Assembly: GCF_004340685.1 (NCBI RefSeq)
Contig: NZ_SLUN01000044.1
Location: 1-45,805 of the forward strand
DNA: 45,805 nucleotides
Source: Hydrogenispora ethanolica
GTDB taxonomy: Bacteria > Bacillota > UBA4882 > UBA8346
Direction: 5' to 3'
This document shows positions 1 through 7,411 of this stretch, one piece after another. The translations under genes and the position numbers were made by a program. Position 1 is the stretch's first letter, and each line of letters opens with the position of its first letter. The notes beneath the pieces are model-generated. The model saw nothing but the letters and a program-made list of their open reading frames with translations, searched no databases and had not been told where the DNA came from.

Positions 1-7
1 TTGATTC

Positions 8-94
8 ATAGGTTGAAATAAATACCGTGATTTGCCCTTTTCCAGCCATGCTTCACGGATGGAAAAGCTTACTCAAATATTTATTTCAACCTAT
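8..94. repeat. nested inverted repeat at left edge
   Basis: A perfect 17-bp inverted repeat (ATAGGTTGAAATAAATA at 8-24 and its complement at 78-94) encloses a second 8-bp inverted repeat (CTTTTCCA at 37-44, TGGAAAAG at 60-67). It lies just downstream of the leftward glycosidase gene. It could act as a transcription end structure, but no T-tract follows on the minus strand within the window. It could also be the end of a small mobile repeat whose remainder lies outside. Confidence 0.6.
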
Positions 95-142
95 ATAACT
101 TGATACTCAGATTTTGTTTTTGGGTTGACTTCCGGCTCCGAC

Positions 143-1114
143 TTATCTTTCCAATCCCGGCCCGTCCACCACTGGTACGCCGAAATCGGGCGTGCCGTCC
201 GGCTTCCATCCCAGCCGCTGCGCCCGGGTATGCCGGTTGGGATCGGAGAGCGGATCCCCTTCGATCCGCTTATAATTGCGGGCATGGTAGATCAGCACGT
301 CCTCCCGGCCATCCTCGCTTACGGTGAAGCTGTTATGGCCCGGGCCGTACTGGCCATTCTCCTCGGAAGTCTGAAACACCGGCCGGGGAGACTTGGACCA
401 GGAGGCCGGATCCAACAGGTCGCTGTTCTCGTCGGCGGTGAGCAACCCCATGCAGTAATTGAAATCGGTGGCGCTCGCCGAATAGCTGATGAAGACCCGG
501 CCGTTCTTCCGGAGCACCGCCGGCCCCTCGTTCACCCAGAAACCAATGATCTCCCAGGGATATTCGGGCTTGGTGAGCATCACCGGCGGGCCGCCGAGCG
601 TCCAGGGGTTCCGGAGCGGCGCGATGTATAAATTGGAGTTGCCGCGGATCGCCGGATCCTGCTGCGCCCAGACCAGGTAGCGCACGCCGCGGTATTCAAA
701 GGTGGTCGAATCCAGGGCGAAGGATTCCCACCCCGTCTTGAGCTGTCCCTTCTCCTCCCAAGTTCCCTCCAGCGGATTGGGGTTCGGATTCTCCAGCACG
801 AAGATACGGTGGTCGAACAGGCCATCCTTCGTCTCCGCGGTCCGGGCCGCCGCAAAGTAAATATACCAGGCGTCCCCGATGAAATGGATCTCCGGCGCCC
901 AGATATTGGCGCTCATCATCCCGGCCGGGTGTTTCCGCCAGGCCACTACCGGCGTCGCCTCGCCCAGCCCCTGAATGGTGGCGGACCGGCGGATCTCGAT
1001 CCGGTCGTACTCCGGCACCGAAGCCGTGAAATAGTAATAGCCATCGCTGTGCTTGTAAACCCAGGGGTCCGCCCGCTGTCTGACGATGGGATTGGTGAAT
1101 GCCGTCCGCTGCAA
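143..1114 (-). CDS. glycoside hydrolase family 43 (arabinofuranosidase/xylosidase-like)
   Basis: About 323 aa. A five-bladed beta-propeller glycosidase of the GH43 type, expected to cleave arabinosyl or xylosyl residues from plant oligosaccharides. The three family carboxylates are visible: general base D16 in RADPWV, pKa-modulating D135 in LDSTTF, and general acid E196 in VNEGPAV. The WAPEIH motif (72-77) and H260 in GPGHNSF are also present. There is no signal peptide, so it should act in the cytoplasm on imported oligosaccharides. I chose the TTG start at 1114 because CAAAGGAG lies 10 nt upstream and a good promoter lies inside the longer open frame. An ATG at 1138 is the alternative. Substrate within GH43 cannot be fixed from sequence. 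Confidence 0.88.
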   Translation of the reverse strand: MQRTAFTNPIVRQRADPWVYKHSDGYYYFTASVPEYDRIEIRRSATIQGLGEATPVVAWRKHPAGMMSANIWAPEIHFIGDAWYIYFAAARTAETKDGLFDHRIFVLENPNPNPLEGTWEEKGQLKTGWESFALDSTTFEYRGVRYLVWAQQDPAIRGNSNLYIAPLRNPWTLGGPPVMLTKPEYPWEIIGFWVNEGPAVLRKNGRVFISYSASATDFNYCMGLLTADENSDLLDPASWSKSPRPVFQTSEENGQYGPGHNSFTVSEDGREDVLIYHARNYKRIEGDPLSDPNRHTRAQRLGWKPDGTPDFGVPVVDGPGLER

Positions 1115-1160
1115 CGCTAATCCGCTCCTTTGCCGCATAAGATACATTTGCAATGATCCA

Positions 1161-1189
1161 ATTATAGCAAGTTCATCCAATGTTAGCAA
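1161..1189 (-). promoter_or_regulatory. sigma-A type promoter for the GH43 gene
   Basis: On the minus strand TTGCTA (1189-1184) and a perfect TATAAT (1166-1161) are separated by 17 bp. The promoter lies within the longer open frame that extends to 1210, which argues that the extra N-terminal codons are not translated. Predicted transcription starts near 1154. Confidence 0.65.
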
Positions 1190-1219
1190 ACCCATTTCCA
1201 GGCGCGGCACGACGGCAGC

Positions 1220-1249
1220 AAAAAAGCCCCTGAATCAGGAGGCTTTTTT
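1220..1249 (-). terminator. intrinsic terminator after the dehydratase gene
   Basis: The stem is built from AAAAAAGCC and GGCTTTTTT with an inner CCTGA/TCAGG pairing. On the minus strand it ends in a T6 run. It sits about 50 bp past the stop of the leftward dehydratase gene and immediately upstream of the GH43 promoter, so it separates the two transcription units. It is nearly symmetrical and could work in both directions. Confidence 0.8.
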
Positions 1250-1296
1250 GATGACCGGCGGCGGGAGCTTCGTCCCCGGAGGGCGCCGCTCTGCCG

Positions 1297-2394
1297 TTAT
1301 TCGTTATATTTCCGGACATTCTCCAGGTTGAGCGTCAACCCCAGGCCCGGGCCGTCGGGGATGGTGAGGATTCCGCCTTTGGGCTGCGGCGGGTCGACGA
1401 AGACGAGTTCGTTCAAGGGTTCAAAGGCCTGCAGCCGCTCGAGGAAGAGGCCGTTGGGCGCGGCGCTCACCAGGTGCATATGGATATAATCCATGCAGTG
1501 CGGCGCCAGCGAGAGGTTCCAGGCCTGGGTCAGCGCGGCGATCTTCTGCCACTCGGTGACCCCGCCGCAGCGGGCCGCGTCCATCTGGATGATGTCGGCC
1601 GCGCCGTGCTTCACCAGATCGCGCGCGCCGTACTTGGTATACTCGTGCTCCCCGGTGGCGACCGGAATATCGATGCTCGCCCGGACCCGGGCCAGGCCCT
1701 CCAGGTCGTCGGCCAGCACCGGCTCTTCAAAGAACAGGATATCCTCATCGGCCAGTTGGTGGCCGAGCCGGATCGCGGCCGCCGCCTGGAAGGCATTGTT
1801 GGCGTCCAGCATGATCCCGATGCCGCCGCCGAGCTCGCGCCGGACCCGCCGCACCCGCCGGACGTCGAGGTCGGGCCGTTTGCCGTCGGCCACGCCCACC
1901 TTCATCTTGACCATGGTGTAACCGGCGTCCACCATCCCCTGCAGCTCCTCCAGCAGCTGACGCTCGTCATAGGAGGTCCAGCCCCCGCTGGCGTAGACCG
2001 GCAGCTCCTTGCGCTCGCCGCCCAACAGTTTGTAGAGGGGCAAACCCACCATTTTGCCTTTCAGATCCCACAAGGCGATATCGATGACGCTCAGGGCGCA
2101 AAAAGCCAGGCCCTTCCGGCCGACGCCCCGGATGTAATGGAAGATCCCCTCCCAGATCGCCTCGGTCGCCAGCGGGTCCCGCCCCAAGAGCAGCCCGGCC
2201 AGATCCTTCTCAATCAGCGAACGGATGGCCGCCCCGCCGATCTCATGATAGGTGATGCCCATCCCGGTCAGGCCGTCGTCGGTATGCAGGCAAACAATGA
2301 CATAGCCGAGCGAGGCCACGGTCCGGGTCGAGTCGGACGGCGAATTGGGAATCGCGGTGGAGACCAGGAATACTTCAACTTTGTCGATCTTCAT
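1297..2394 (-). CDS. enolase-superfamily sugar-acid dehydratase (mandelate racemase/muconate lactonizing enzyme family)
   Basis: 365 aa, the usual length for the family. It has an N-terminal capping domain followed by a (beta/alpha)7-beta barrel. The mandelate racemase subgroup catalytic set is visible: K163-x-K165 on the second barrel strand, metal ligands D197 (LDANN), E223/E224 (FFEEP) and E249 (TGEHEYT), and the general base H299 in APHCMD. These enzymes abstract the alpha proton of a sugar acid and usually dehydrate it to a 2-keto-3-deoxy acid. Galactarate/talarate or rhamnonate-type substrates are possible but not decided. Start chosen at ATG 2394 behind GGGGAGGA; the longer frame to 2523 lacks a ribosome site. 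Followed by a terminator. Confidence 0.85.
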   Translation of the reverse strand: MKIDKVEVFLVSTAIPNSPSDSTRTVASLGYVIVCLHTDDGLTGMGITYHEIGGAAIRSLIEKDLAGLLLGRDPLATEAIWEGIFHYIRGVGRKGLAFCALSVIDIALWDLKGKMVGLPLYKLLGGERKELPVYASGGWTSYDERQLLEELQGMVDAGYTMVKMKVGVADGKRPDLDVRRVRRVRRELGGGIGIMLDANNAFQAAAAIRLGHQLADEDILFFEEPVLADDLEGLARVRASIDIPVATGEHEYTKYGARDLVKHGAADIIQMDAARCGGVTEWQKIAALTQAWNLSLAPHCMDYIHMHLVSAAPNGLFLERLQAFEPLNELVFVDPPQPKGGILTIPDGPGLGLTLNLENVRKYNE

Positions 2395-2553
2395 CTGCAA
2401 CATTCCTCCCCGGATTGCAATGACTTGGGACCGCCGGCTCGGGCGGCGCTCTTCGCCGTTGCGGCCCTTTTGATCCTCTATATTCTGCGTCATCCGGCCG
2501 AGTCCTGTGTGAAAATCACCCATTCCCCGGACAATTCGCTCCGGACTTCAGTC

Positions 2554-3006
2554 TTAGCCGCGCGGCGCTTCATCGCTCGGATGCGGTTGCTCCTTCCGCT
2601 CCAGCAATTCGGCCAAGCGCTCTTTCTTCCGGTAGACGGTCGCCTGCATCATTGCCACCAGCTCATCCGCCTCATCGGTCACCCGGACGGTGTAGGTCCC
2701 GAGCCTGGTGCCGCGCGACTCTTCGACGGCCTCGGCATAGAGCACTCCCTTGGCGACCGCTTTCGCGTAGGTGATCCCGGCGTTGACCGATACCGCCGCG
2801 CTCCCGTGCGAATTGGCGGCCGCAGCCAACGCCAGATCGGCCAGGGTGAAGATGGCGCCGCCCTGGACGATTCCCAGGCCATTGAGGTGTTGCGGACCGA
2901 CCGCCAGCCGCGTCTGAGCCCAGCCCGGCCTGACCGCCACCAGCTCGATTCCCACCGTCTCCATGCAGAACCGGTCGTTTAAAATGGCGCGTTTCACAGT
3001 TTCCAC
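2554..3006 (-). CDS. PaaI-type hotdog-fold acyl-CoA thioesterase
   Basis: 150 aa. A single hotdog domain carries the PaaI signature HLNGLGIVQGGAIFTLADLA (40-59), with the probable catalytic Asp at position 57 and the active-site Asn at 42. Members hydrolyse (hydroxy)aryl- or medium acyl-CoA thioesters in the cytoplasm as tetramers. The start is GTG at 3006, seven nt behind GGGGAGGA. The C-terminal 20 residues are charged and probably disordered. It lies upstream of the dehydratase gene on the same strand with a 159-bp gap; whether they share a transcript is unclear. Confidence 0.85.
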   Translation of the reverse strand: METVKRAILNDRFCMETVGIELVAVRPGWAQTRLAVGPQHLNGLGIVQGGAIFTLADLALAAAANSHGSAAVSVNAGITYAKAVAKGVLYAEAVEESRGTRLGTYTVRVTDEADELVAMMQATVYRKKERLAELLERKEQPHPSDEAPRG

Positions 3007-3745
3007 TGCATATTCCTCCCCAACGCATTCAAATTCCGACGTTCCGTGCTGTCTTCCTTTCTAAATTGGCTGCCGCCGGCCGAATCCCTGCCCCAATCGC
3101 GCTGATTTTTCGGCATCCGGTCCAAAGCGCCATTCCCGTTTCCCGGCGAGCCATCCGCCGCTCACCTTCCCGGCCCGCCCCCGTACAACCATCGTTTTGT
3201 AATAATAATCGGAAACGTTGGGGCCAGGCTCAAGGCTTTCTATCATGGATGATAACATTTTTGAAAAAAGATAGCCGCTTTCCTTCGAGTGGCGGAAACG
3301 CATTGAAAGTGGTGCGTCCAATGGACAGGAAGCGAACCGGGTACTGAAATTTTCCGAAAAGCGGTGAGTCCAAAAGGCTAATTGGGTTTGAAAATAAAAT
3401 GGTTTCGGCAAAACCCTCTCCGCATGGAGAGGGTTTTTTGAATATTGGCTCATTCGATCTTTTCCGCCTTCCCGAAACGGCTGTCCGATCATCCGGAGAC
3501 CACGGCGTTTCCTCCGAAGCTCTGGGCGGAACCCGCCAAGCCCATGAAAGACCCGACGGGGTCTCCGCCGCACCTTCCCAACGCCCGGGCGGGCCCTCCC
3601 AAGGCCCCGGAGGTTCCGCCGGGCCTCCCGGAAGACCGGCCAAAGCGTTGGGAAGAGCCTCGAAAAGCTTTGGCTGCCTTTGCCTAATCTTTGACAGCGG
3701 ATCTGCCGGCGCCGTTTCTTTCATCGTCGAGGGGCCGGGCCCCGG
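3007..3745. other. gene-poor stretch with GC-rich degenerate repeats
   Basis: I find no convincing gene here; the open frames on both strands lack ribosome sites and overlap one another. The stretch from about 3490 to 3680 is dominated by short G+C-rich words of the GGCCTCCCGG and CCCCGGAGG kind that recur in both orientations. A clear hairpin terminator lies at 3412-3438. The interval ends in a GC palindrome (GCCGGGCCCCGGC-like, around 3733-3746) next to the stop of the small gene that follows. Confidence 0.5.
3412..3438 (+). terminator. hairpin terminator, rightward orientation
   Basis: A perfect 8-bp stem CCCTCTCC/GGAGAGGG with a GCAT loop (3414-3433) is followed by T6 on the plus strand and preceded by A4. 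No plus-strand gene is evident upstream, so it may end an unannotated short transcript. It may also work weakly leftwards for the 57-aa gene. Confidence 0.6.
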
Positions 3746-3919
3746 CTATTCTTCCGTTTCGGGCTGGGACGGGTTCTTTTCCTGTTCTTTGAGGAAATGC
3801 AGCGTCGACAGGCCGAGCACCATGGCCTTAAACCGGCGCGAACCCGGTTGCCGCTCCGCGGCTTCCCGGAATTCTTGCCGCTCCATGATCTCCTGAATCT
3901 CCCGTGGCAGTTCGGACAT
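3746..3919 (-). CDS. small 57-aa protein of unknown function
   Basis: The frame encodes a charged, Glu/Arg-rich helical N-terminal half beginning MSELPREIQEIMERQEF. A short hydrophobic stretch follows around AMVLGLSTLHFL, then an acidic tail. AAGGGGTG lies seven nt upstream of the ATG, a good ribosome site. It follows the YmaF-type gene on the same strand but is separated from it by a terminator. I do not recognise the family. The combination of ribosome site, ATG and coherent composition supports it as a real small gene. Confidence 0.5.
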   Translation of the reverse strand: MSELPREIQEIMERQEFREAAERQPGSRRFKAMVLGLSTLHFLKEQEKNPSQPETEE

Positions 3920-3978
3920 GAGCGTTTCACCCCTTCATCCCTAGGGTGCCCAAAAAATTGCTTCATCCGCAGCCAACT

Positions 3979-4006
3979 AAAAAGCGTCGCCTAGAGAAAG
4001 CGACGC
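3979..4006 (-). terminator. intrinsic terminator after the YmaF-family gene
   Basis: A perfect GCGTCGC/GCGACGC stem (3984-3990 with 4000-4006) with a 9-nt loop runs into T5 on the minus strand. It lies about 110 bp downstream of the stop of the leftward YmaF-type gene. Confidence 0.75.
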
Positions 4007-4118
4007 GTTCCATCTTCAAAAAATAATTGGACTCTAACGCGGCGTGAAAACCTGCACCGCGCATTCCGGCAAGTCAAATCTTTAATTCTGCAATGAAAAT
4101 TCTCTTTGGGCCGGCTTT

Positions 4119-4439
4119 TTAGCGCCGGCAGCGCCGACCCTTGTCGGTGGTGCCGCAGAAACAATGCCGGTGGCCTTCGTCTCGGGAGGTCTCGTCCCCA
4201 AACTCGTGAACATGCCCGGAACACATATATTTGGGCTTTCCGGTGCGGCAACGGTAGCAGTGGCTATGGCAGGAATCAGTGGAAGTGACTCCCTCCATTT
4301 TATGCTTATGGTCCCGGGTATCTTCCGCGGGCGAGGTGACTCCCCGGATGACATGACGGTGGCATTCCGTGACTTCGGTAAAAACGCAATAGGAATGAAC
4401 ATGATAGTTCGGATCTTCGCAACAGCACTTGTTTCCCAT
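4119..4439 (-). CDS. ymaF: YmaF-family His/Cys-rich protein
   Basis: 106 aa. The protein consists of six closely spaced H-x-H or C-x-H-x-C units (HVHSY, CHRH, DHKHK, CHSHCY, HVHEF, GHRHCFCG). They alternate with G-x-T segments, the pattern of the Bacillus YmaF family. About 20 His and 13 Cys suggest metal binding, but the family's biochemical role is not established. ATG at 4439 is preceded by GGGGGAGAG and preferred over the ATG at 4454, which has none. No signal peptide or membrane segment. Flanked by its own terminator at 3979-4006. Confidence 0.8.
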   Translation of the reverse strand: MGNKCCCEDPNYHVHSYCVFTEVTECHRHVIRGVTSPAEDTRDHKHKMEGVTSTDSCHSHCYRCRTGKPKYMCSGHVHEFGDETSRDEGHRHCFCGTTDKGRRCRR

Positions 4440-4753
4440 GATTCTCTCCCCCATATGACTTTTTAATTCATTTTATGGGAATGGGAAAAAAGTTGTTATA
4501 TTCCAAGCGAATATGTTAAAAACATTCGGCTTAAGGCATTGGTGTTTCAAAAGAGCGCCTTGCGAATTTGCGGCCCGCGAATGATAAAAGCACCCGTTCT
4601 GTGCGAAGGGTACTCCAAAAACATAAAAATGCCTCACTTGCGGCAGGCTGGAAAAAAACATCGCCGGTGATCCGGGGTCATTTCACACCGGTTCCATTTC
4701 CGGCCCCTCCGCCATACGATATAGTACAAAATCCTAATCCTGGGGAGGGAACC
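4440..4753. other. divergent intergenic region
   Basis: This separates the leftward ymaF-type gene from the rightward 96-aa gene. On the minus strand a TATAAC box lies at 4500-4495, without a good -35 box. On the plus strand TATAGT lies near 4719-4724, ahead of the 96-aa gene. No other gene or structure was recognised. Confidence 0.4.
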
Positions 4754-5044
4754 ATGAAAGAGGTATTTGAAGATCTGTGGCTGGTCATCAAGACGATCAT
4801 CGAAGGCTATGTGTTTGAGCAAGAGAGTACGGGCAAAACCGGCGAGGAAAAGAAACAAGCCGTGGTCACAGCGGCCAATGACCTGATCGATTCCTTGGCC
4901 AAGGAAGCCAAGATCGCGCCGCTTCTGGTCAAGCTGATCAAGTTTCTGATGCCCTGGATCGTCGATAGTTTGGTTGCCAAACTGAACTTCGAGGGCAAGC
5001 TGAATGCGCACGCCTCCGGCACCGCTTCCGCCACGGTCGCGTGA
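4754..5044 (+). CDS. 96-aa protein of unknown function, amphipathic/hydrophobic C-terminal half
   Basis: The ATG at 4754 follows GGGAGGGAACC, a good ribosome site; the frame upstream to 4568 has no support. The protein starts with an aromatic helix (MKEVFEDLWLVIK), then a charged KTGEEKKQ turn. Long helices follow, including a hydrophobic segment (about residues 57-79, PLLVKLIKFLMPWIV), and then an Ala/Ser/Thr tail. The layout of an EKTG-like charged turn followed by a hydrophobic helix resembles small phage holin-like proteins, but the match is not strong enough to assign. No phage genes surround it. It converges on the aldolase gene and shares the terminator at 5088-5138. Confidence 0.65.
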   Translation: MKEVFEDLWLVIKTIIEGYVFEQESTGKTGEEKKQAVVTAANDLIDSLAKEAKIAPLLVKLIKFLMPWIVDSLVAKLNFEGKLNAHASGTASATVA

Positions 5045-5087
5045 AAAAGGCGGGCTTTTCCCGGACTTTCACCAGCCATCGGCTTTC

Positions 5088-5138
5088 AAGGAGCATGGAA
5101 AACCACGGCCCAACAGCCGTGGTTTTCCAATGCTCCTT
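5088..5138. terminator. strong bidirectional terminator between convergent genes
   Basis: A 22-bp stem with one bulged base (AAGGAGCATGGAAAACCACGGC at 5088-5109 pairs with 5116-5138) has a 6-nt loop. It sits between the plus-strand 96-aa gene and the minus-strand aldolase gene. Its right arm runs into the aldolase stop codon (5138-5140). Confidence 0.85.
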
Positions 5139-5992
5139 TAACAGCGGTTCGCCGACCCGGAAAGCCGGATGATGTCGCGGATCACTTCTTCCAGTTTGGC
5201 CTCGGCGTATTGCGAGACCTTCCAGGAGTGGCCTTGATGGTCGAGATGGTCCAGCCCTTCCTGGAAGTATTCGAGGTATTTATGGCGGATCAGGGTTCCG
5301 AAATTGATCTTGGCCACTCCCAGCCGGATTGCGGCTTGAACCGTTTCGTCCGGCATGCCGGTGCAGCCGTGCAATACCAACGGAATAGCGGTGATCTGAC
5401 GGACCGCCTCCAAAATCTCCAGGTGAATCTCGGGCTGGCCATGGTAAAAGCCGTGGGCGTTGCCGATCCCCACCGCCAGCATATCCGGGCTGCAGCCCGC
5501 CAAAAATTCCCGGACATCCTCCACCGACGCCAAATTCTTATTGGCCAGGGCCTGGCCGCCGGCATCCAACCGGACCAGCTCCCCGACCTCCGCTTCGACC
5601 GGGATCGCCAGCGCCCGGCAGAACTTGAGCACCTCATGGGTGTGGCGGATATTATCGGCGATGGACTCCGCAGAACAATCCAGCATAATCGAGGTAAAGC
5701 CGTAATGAACCGCTTGCACGCAGGTGGCAAAGGAATCGCCGTGGTCAAGGTGAATTGCCACGGGCACCGATACCTTGCGCGCCAGATATTTGGCGACTTC
5801 CGCAAACCATTCGTTCCCCGAATACGCGGCGGTGCTGACATAATGCGCCAGAATCACCGGCGAGCGCAGCTCCTCGGCGGCGTAACAGATGGCCCGGATA
5901 ATATCGTAATTTCCGCCCTGGGTATTGATGGCCGGGACGGCGTAGCCCTTTTTTTGGGCGTCCAAAATCATTTCCTTGCTCGTGACCAGCAT
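5138..5992 (-). CDS. class II (zinc) ketose-bisphosphate aldolase, FbaA/GatY/KbaY family
   Basis: 284 aa, the normal length. A TIM-barrel aldolase that splits a ketose (bis)phosphate into dihydroxyacetone phosphate and an aldehyde. Visible: the catalytic D83 and zinc ligand H84 in HLDHGDS, E135 region in VEAEVGE, H180 in GNAHGFYHG, and H208 in VLHGCTG. Fructose- versus tagatose-bisphosphate specificity, or another ketose-1-phosphate, cannot be told. ATG at 5992 is preceded by AAGGAGTGG; the frame extending to 6001 is less good. It is the last gene of the leftward sugar operon, 39 bp after the sulfatase. This suggests it performs the terminal cleavage in that pathway. Confidence 0.9.
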   Translation of the reverse strand: MLVTSKEMILDAQKKGYAVPAINTQGGNYDIIRAICYAAEELRSPVILAHYVSTAAYSGNEWFAEVAKYLARKVSVPVAIHLDHGDSFATCVQAVHYGFTSIMLDCSAESIADNIRHTHEVLKFCRALAIPVEAEVGELVRLDAGGQALANKNLASVEDVREFLAGCSPDMLAVGIGNAHGFYHGQPEIHLEILEAVRQITAIPLVLHGCTGMPDETVQAAIRLGVAKINFGTLIRHKYLEYFQEGLDHLDHQGHSWKVSQYAEAKLEEVIRDIIRLSGSANRC

Positions 5993-6031
5993 GGCAACCA
6001 CTCCTTAACCTGTTAGAAAAATAATTTCATT

Positions 6032-7339
6032 CTATCGTTTTACGATCTCCGGTGCGCCTTCCCCGGCCTCGGCCATCTTCTGTTGCAGCTTTGCGGCCAG
6101 TCGGCCGCATACTCCCTGATAGGCCGGATTATCGATCAAATTGACCTTTTCAACCGGGTCAGCCTCCAGATCATACAAGTATTTCGGGACATACACCTCA
6201 CTGCCGGAATCGTTCCAGCCGTCCTTATCCGGCGCAACCACGCCATATTTCCAGCGCCGGGTCCGAATGGCCCGGCCGACTTCCGTCTCGCTGACCTGGA
6301 TCAAAACCGCATCCGGCCAGTCGACCGGTTCATCGTTTGCCAGGGGTAAAACCGAATGGCCATGCATATATCCTGGCACGGGGAGCCCGGCGACATCCAG
6401 AAGGGTCGGCGCCAGATCGATTAGACTCACCAATTGGGTCCGTACTTTCCCGCCCCTAAAACCCGGGCCCTGCATCACCAGGGGAATTCTGATGCTCGCC
6501 TCGTGACAGGAGCGTTTATACTCATCGTTGCGGGTCTTAAAATGACAGCCGTGGTCCGTGGTAAAAATGACCAGGGTCTCGTCGCGCAATCCCAAATGGT
6601 CCAATTCAGCGAGAACCCGTCCGAAATTTTCATCGATCCGCCGGCACATCCCATAATAATCGGCTAAGCTTTCCTCCCAGTCCCCCGTTCCCGGGATTAA
6701 GTCTCCGGGGACCCAAAGTTCGGTTAACCGTTCGGCATAGCCGTCCGGCGCTACAAACCGGTTCCGATCGTTCTGATGATGAGGTTCCAAAAACGACAGG
6801 TAAAGCAGGAAAGGCTGCTCCCGGGTCCGAGTACGCAAATAGTCCACGGCAAAGTCAGCGAGCGCATCCACCCGGTATTTCTCAAACCGCACGGCCCGGT
6901 TATCGGAATCGTACAGTACGCCCGCATAGGGATTGGAAGAGAATTCGAGAGCATCGGCGGCCAGCCAATATTCGTATCCGCCCCGCAGTTCCGCGGGTAC
7001 GGGCCGGTCGCGGGTGATGGCCAAATGCCACTTTCCGATGTAACCGGTTTCGTATCCCGCGTCCTTTAAATAATGGGCGATGGTTTTTTCATCTTTCGCC
7101 AAGGGGATCCGGTTCCGGAAGACCCCGGTTTCCGTGCCAAATTTGCCCGTCTGAATACAGGCCCGGGCGGGAGTGCAAATCGGTTGGCACGAAAAGGCGT
7201 TTTCAAACCGGACTCCTTGCGCAGCCAAGCCGTCCAGGTTGGGGGTCAATCCCATCGGGTTTCCGTAGCACCCCACCGTATCCCAGCGCTGCTGATCCGT
7301 GAAGAAGACAATGATGTTGGGTCTGGATTCTAAAGGCAT
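6032..7339 (-). CDS. cytoplasmic sulfatase, alkaline phosphatase superfamily
   Basis: 435 aa. A type I sulfatase that hydrolyses a sulfate ester using a formylglycine made from Cys. The maturation motif C55-T-P-A-R is intact. Metal ligands occur at D15-Q16 (FTDQQ) and D262-H263 (TTDHG), and substrate-pocket residues K103 and H105 in GKWHL. There is no signal peptide; the protein starts directly with the first beta strand. It should therefore act on a sulfated sugar after import, unlike most periplasmic or secreted glycan sulfatases. It lies between the exported mutarotase and the aldolase. A Cys-type sulfatase in an anaerobe needs a radical-SAM maturase (anSME), which is not in this window. 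Confidence 0.9.
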   Translation of the reverse strand: MPLESRPNIIVFFTDQQRWDTVGCYGNPMGLTPNLDGLAAQGVRFENAFSCQPICTPARACIQTGKFGTETGVFRNRIPLAKDEKTIAHYLKDAGYETGYIGKWHLAITRDRPVPAELRGGYEYWLAADALEFSSNPYAGVLYDSDNRAVRFEKYRVDALADFAVDYLRTRTREQPFLLYLSFLEPHHQNDRNRFVAPDGYAERLTELWVPGDLIPGTGDWEESLADYYGMCRRIDENFGRVLAELDHLGLRDETLVIFTTDHGCHFKTRNDEYKRSCHEASIRIPLVMQGPGFRGGKVRTQLVSLIDLAPTLLDVAGLPVPGYMHGHSVLPLANDEPVDWPDAVLIQVSETEVGRAIRTRRWKYGVVAPDKDGWNDSGSEVYVPKYLYDLEADPVEKVNLIDNPAYQGVCGRLAAKLQQKMAEAGEGAPEIVKR

Positions 7340-7411
7340 TTCCGTTTACTCCTGACGTTTTCAATATGCCGCTGACCGGCGTTGCATGATGGCAGCAACA
7401 CCGATCCATTA

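Noticed and set aside
1474-2982. A 502-codon plus-strand open frame
   Set aside because: It is antisense to the dehydratase and thioesterase genes, has no ribosome site or domain, and arises from GC-rich codon bias.
4754-5044. Phage holin
   Set aside because: Some resemblance in layout, but no phage genes nearby and no decisive motif; kept as unknown.
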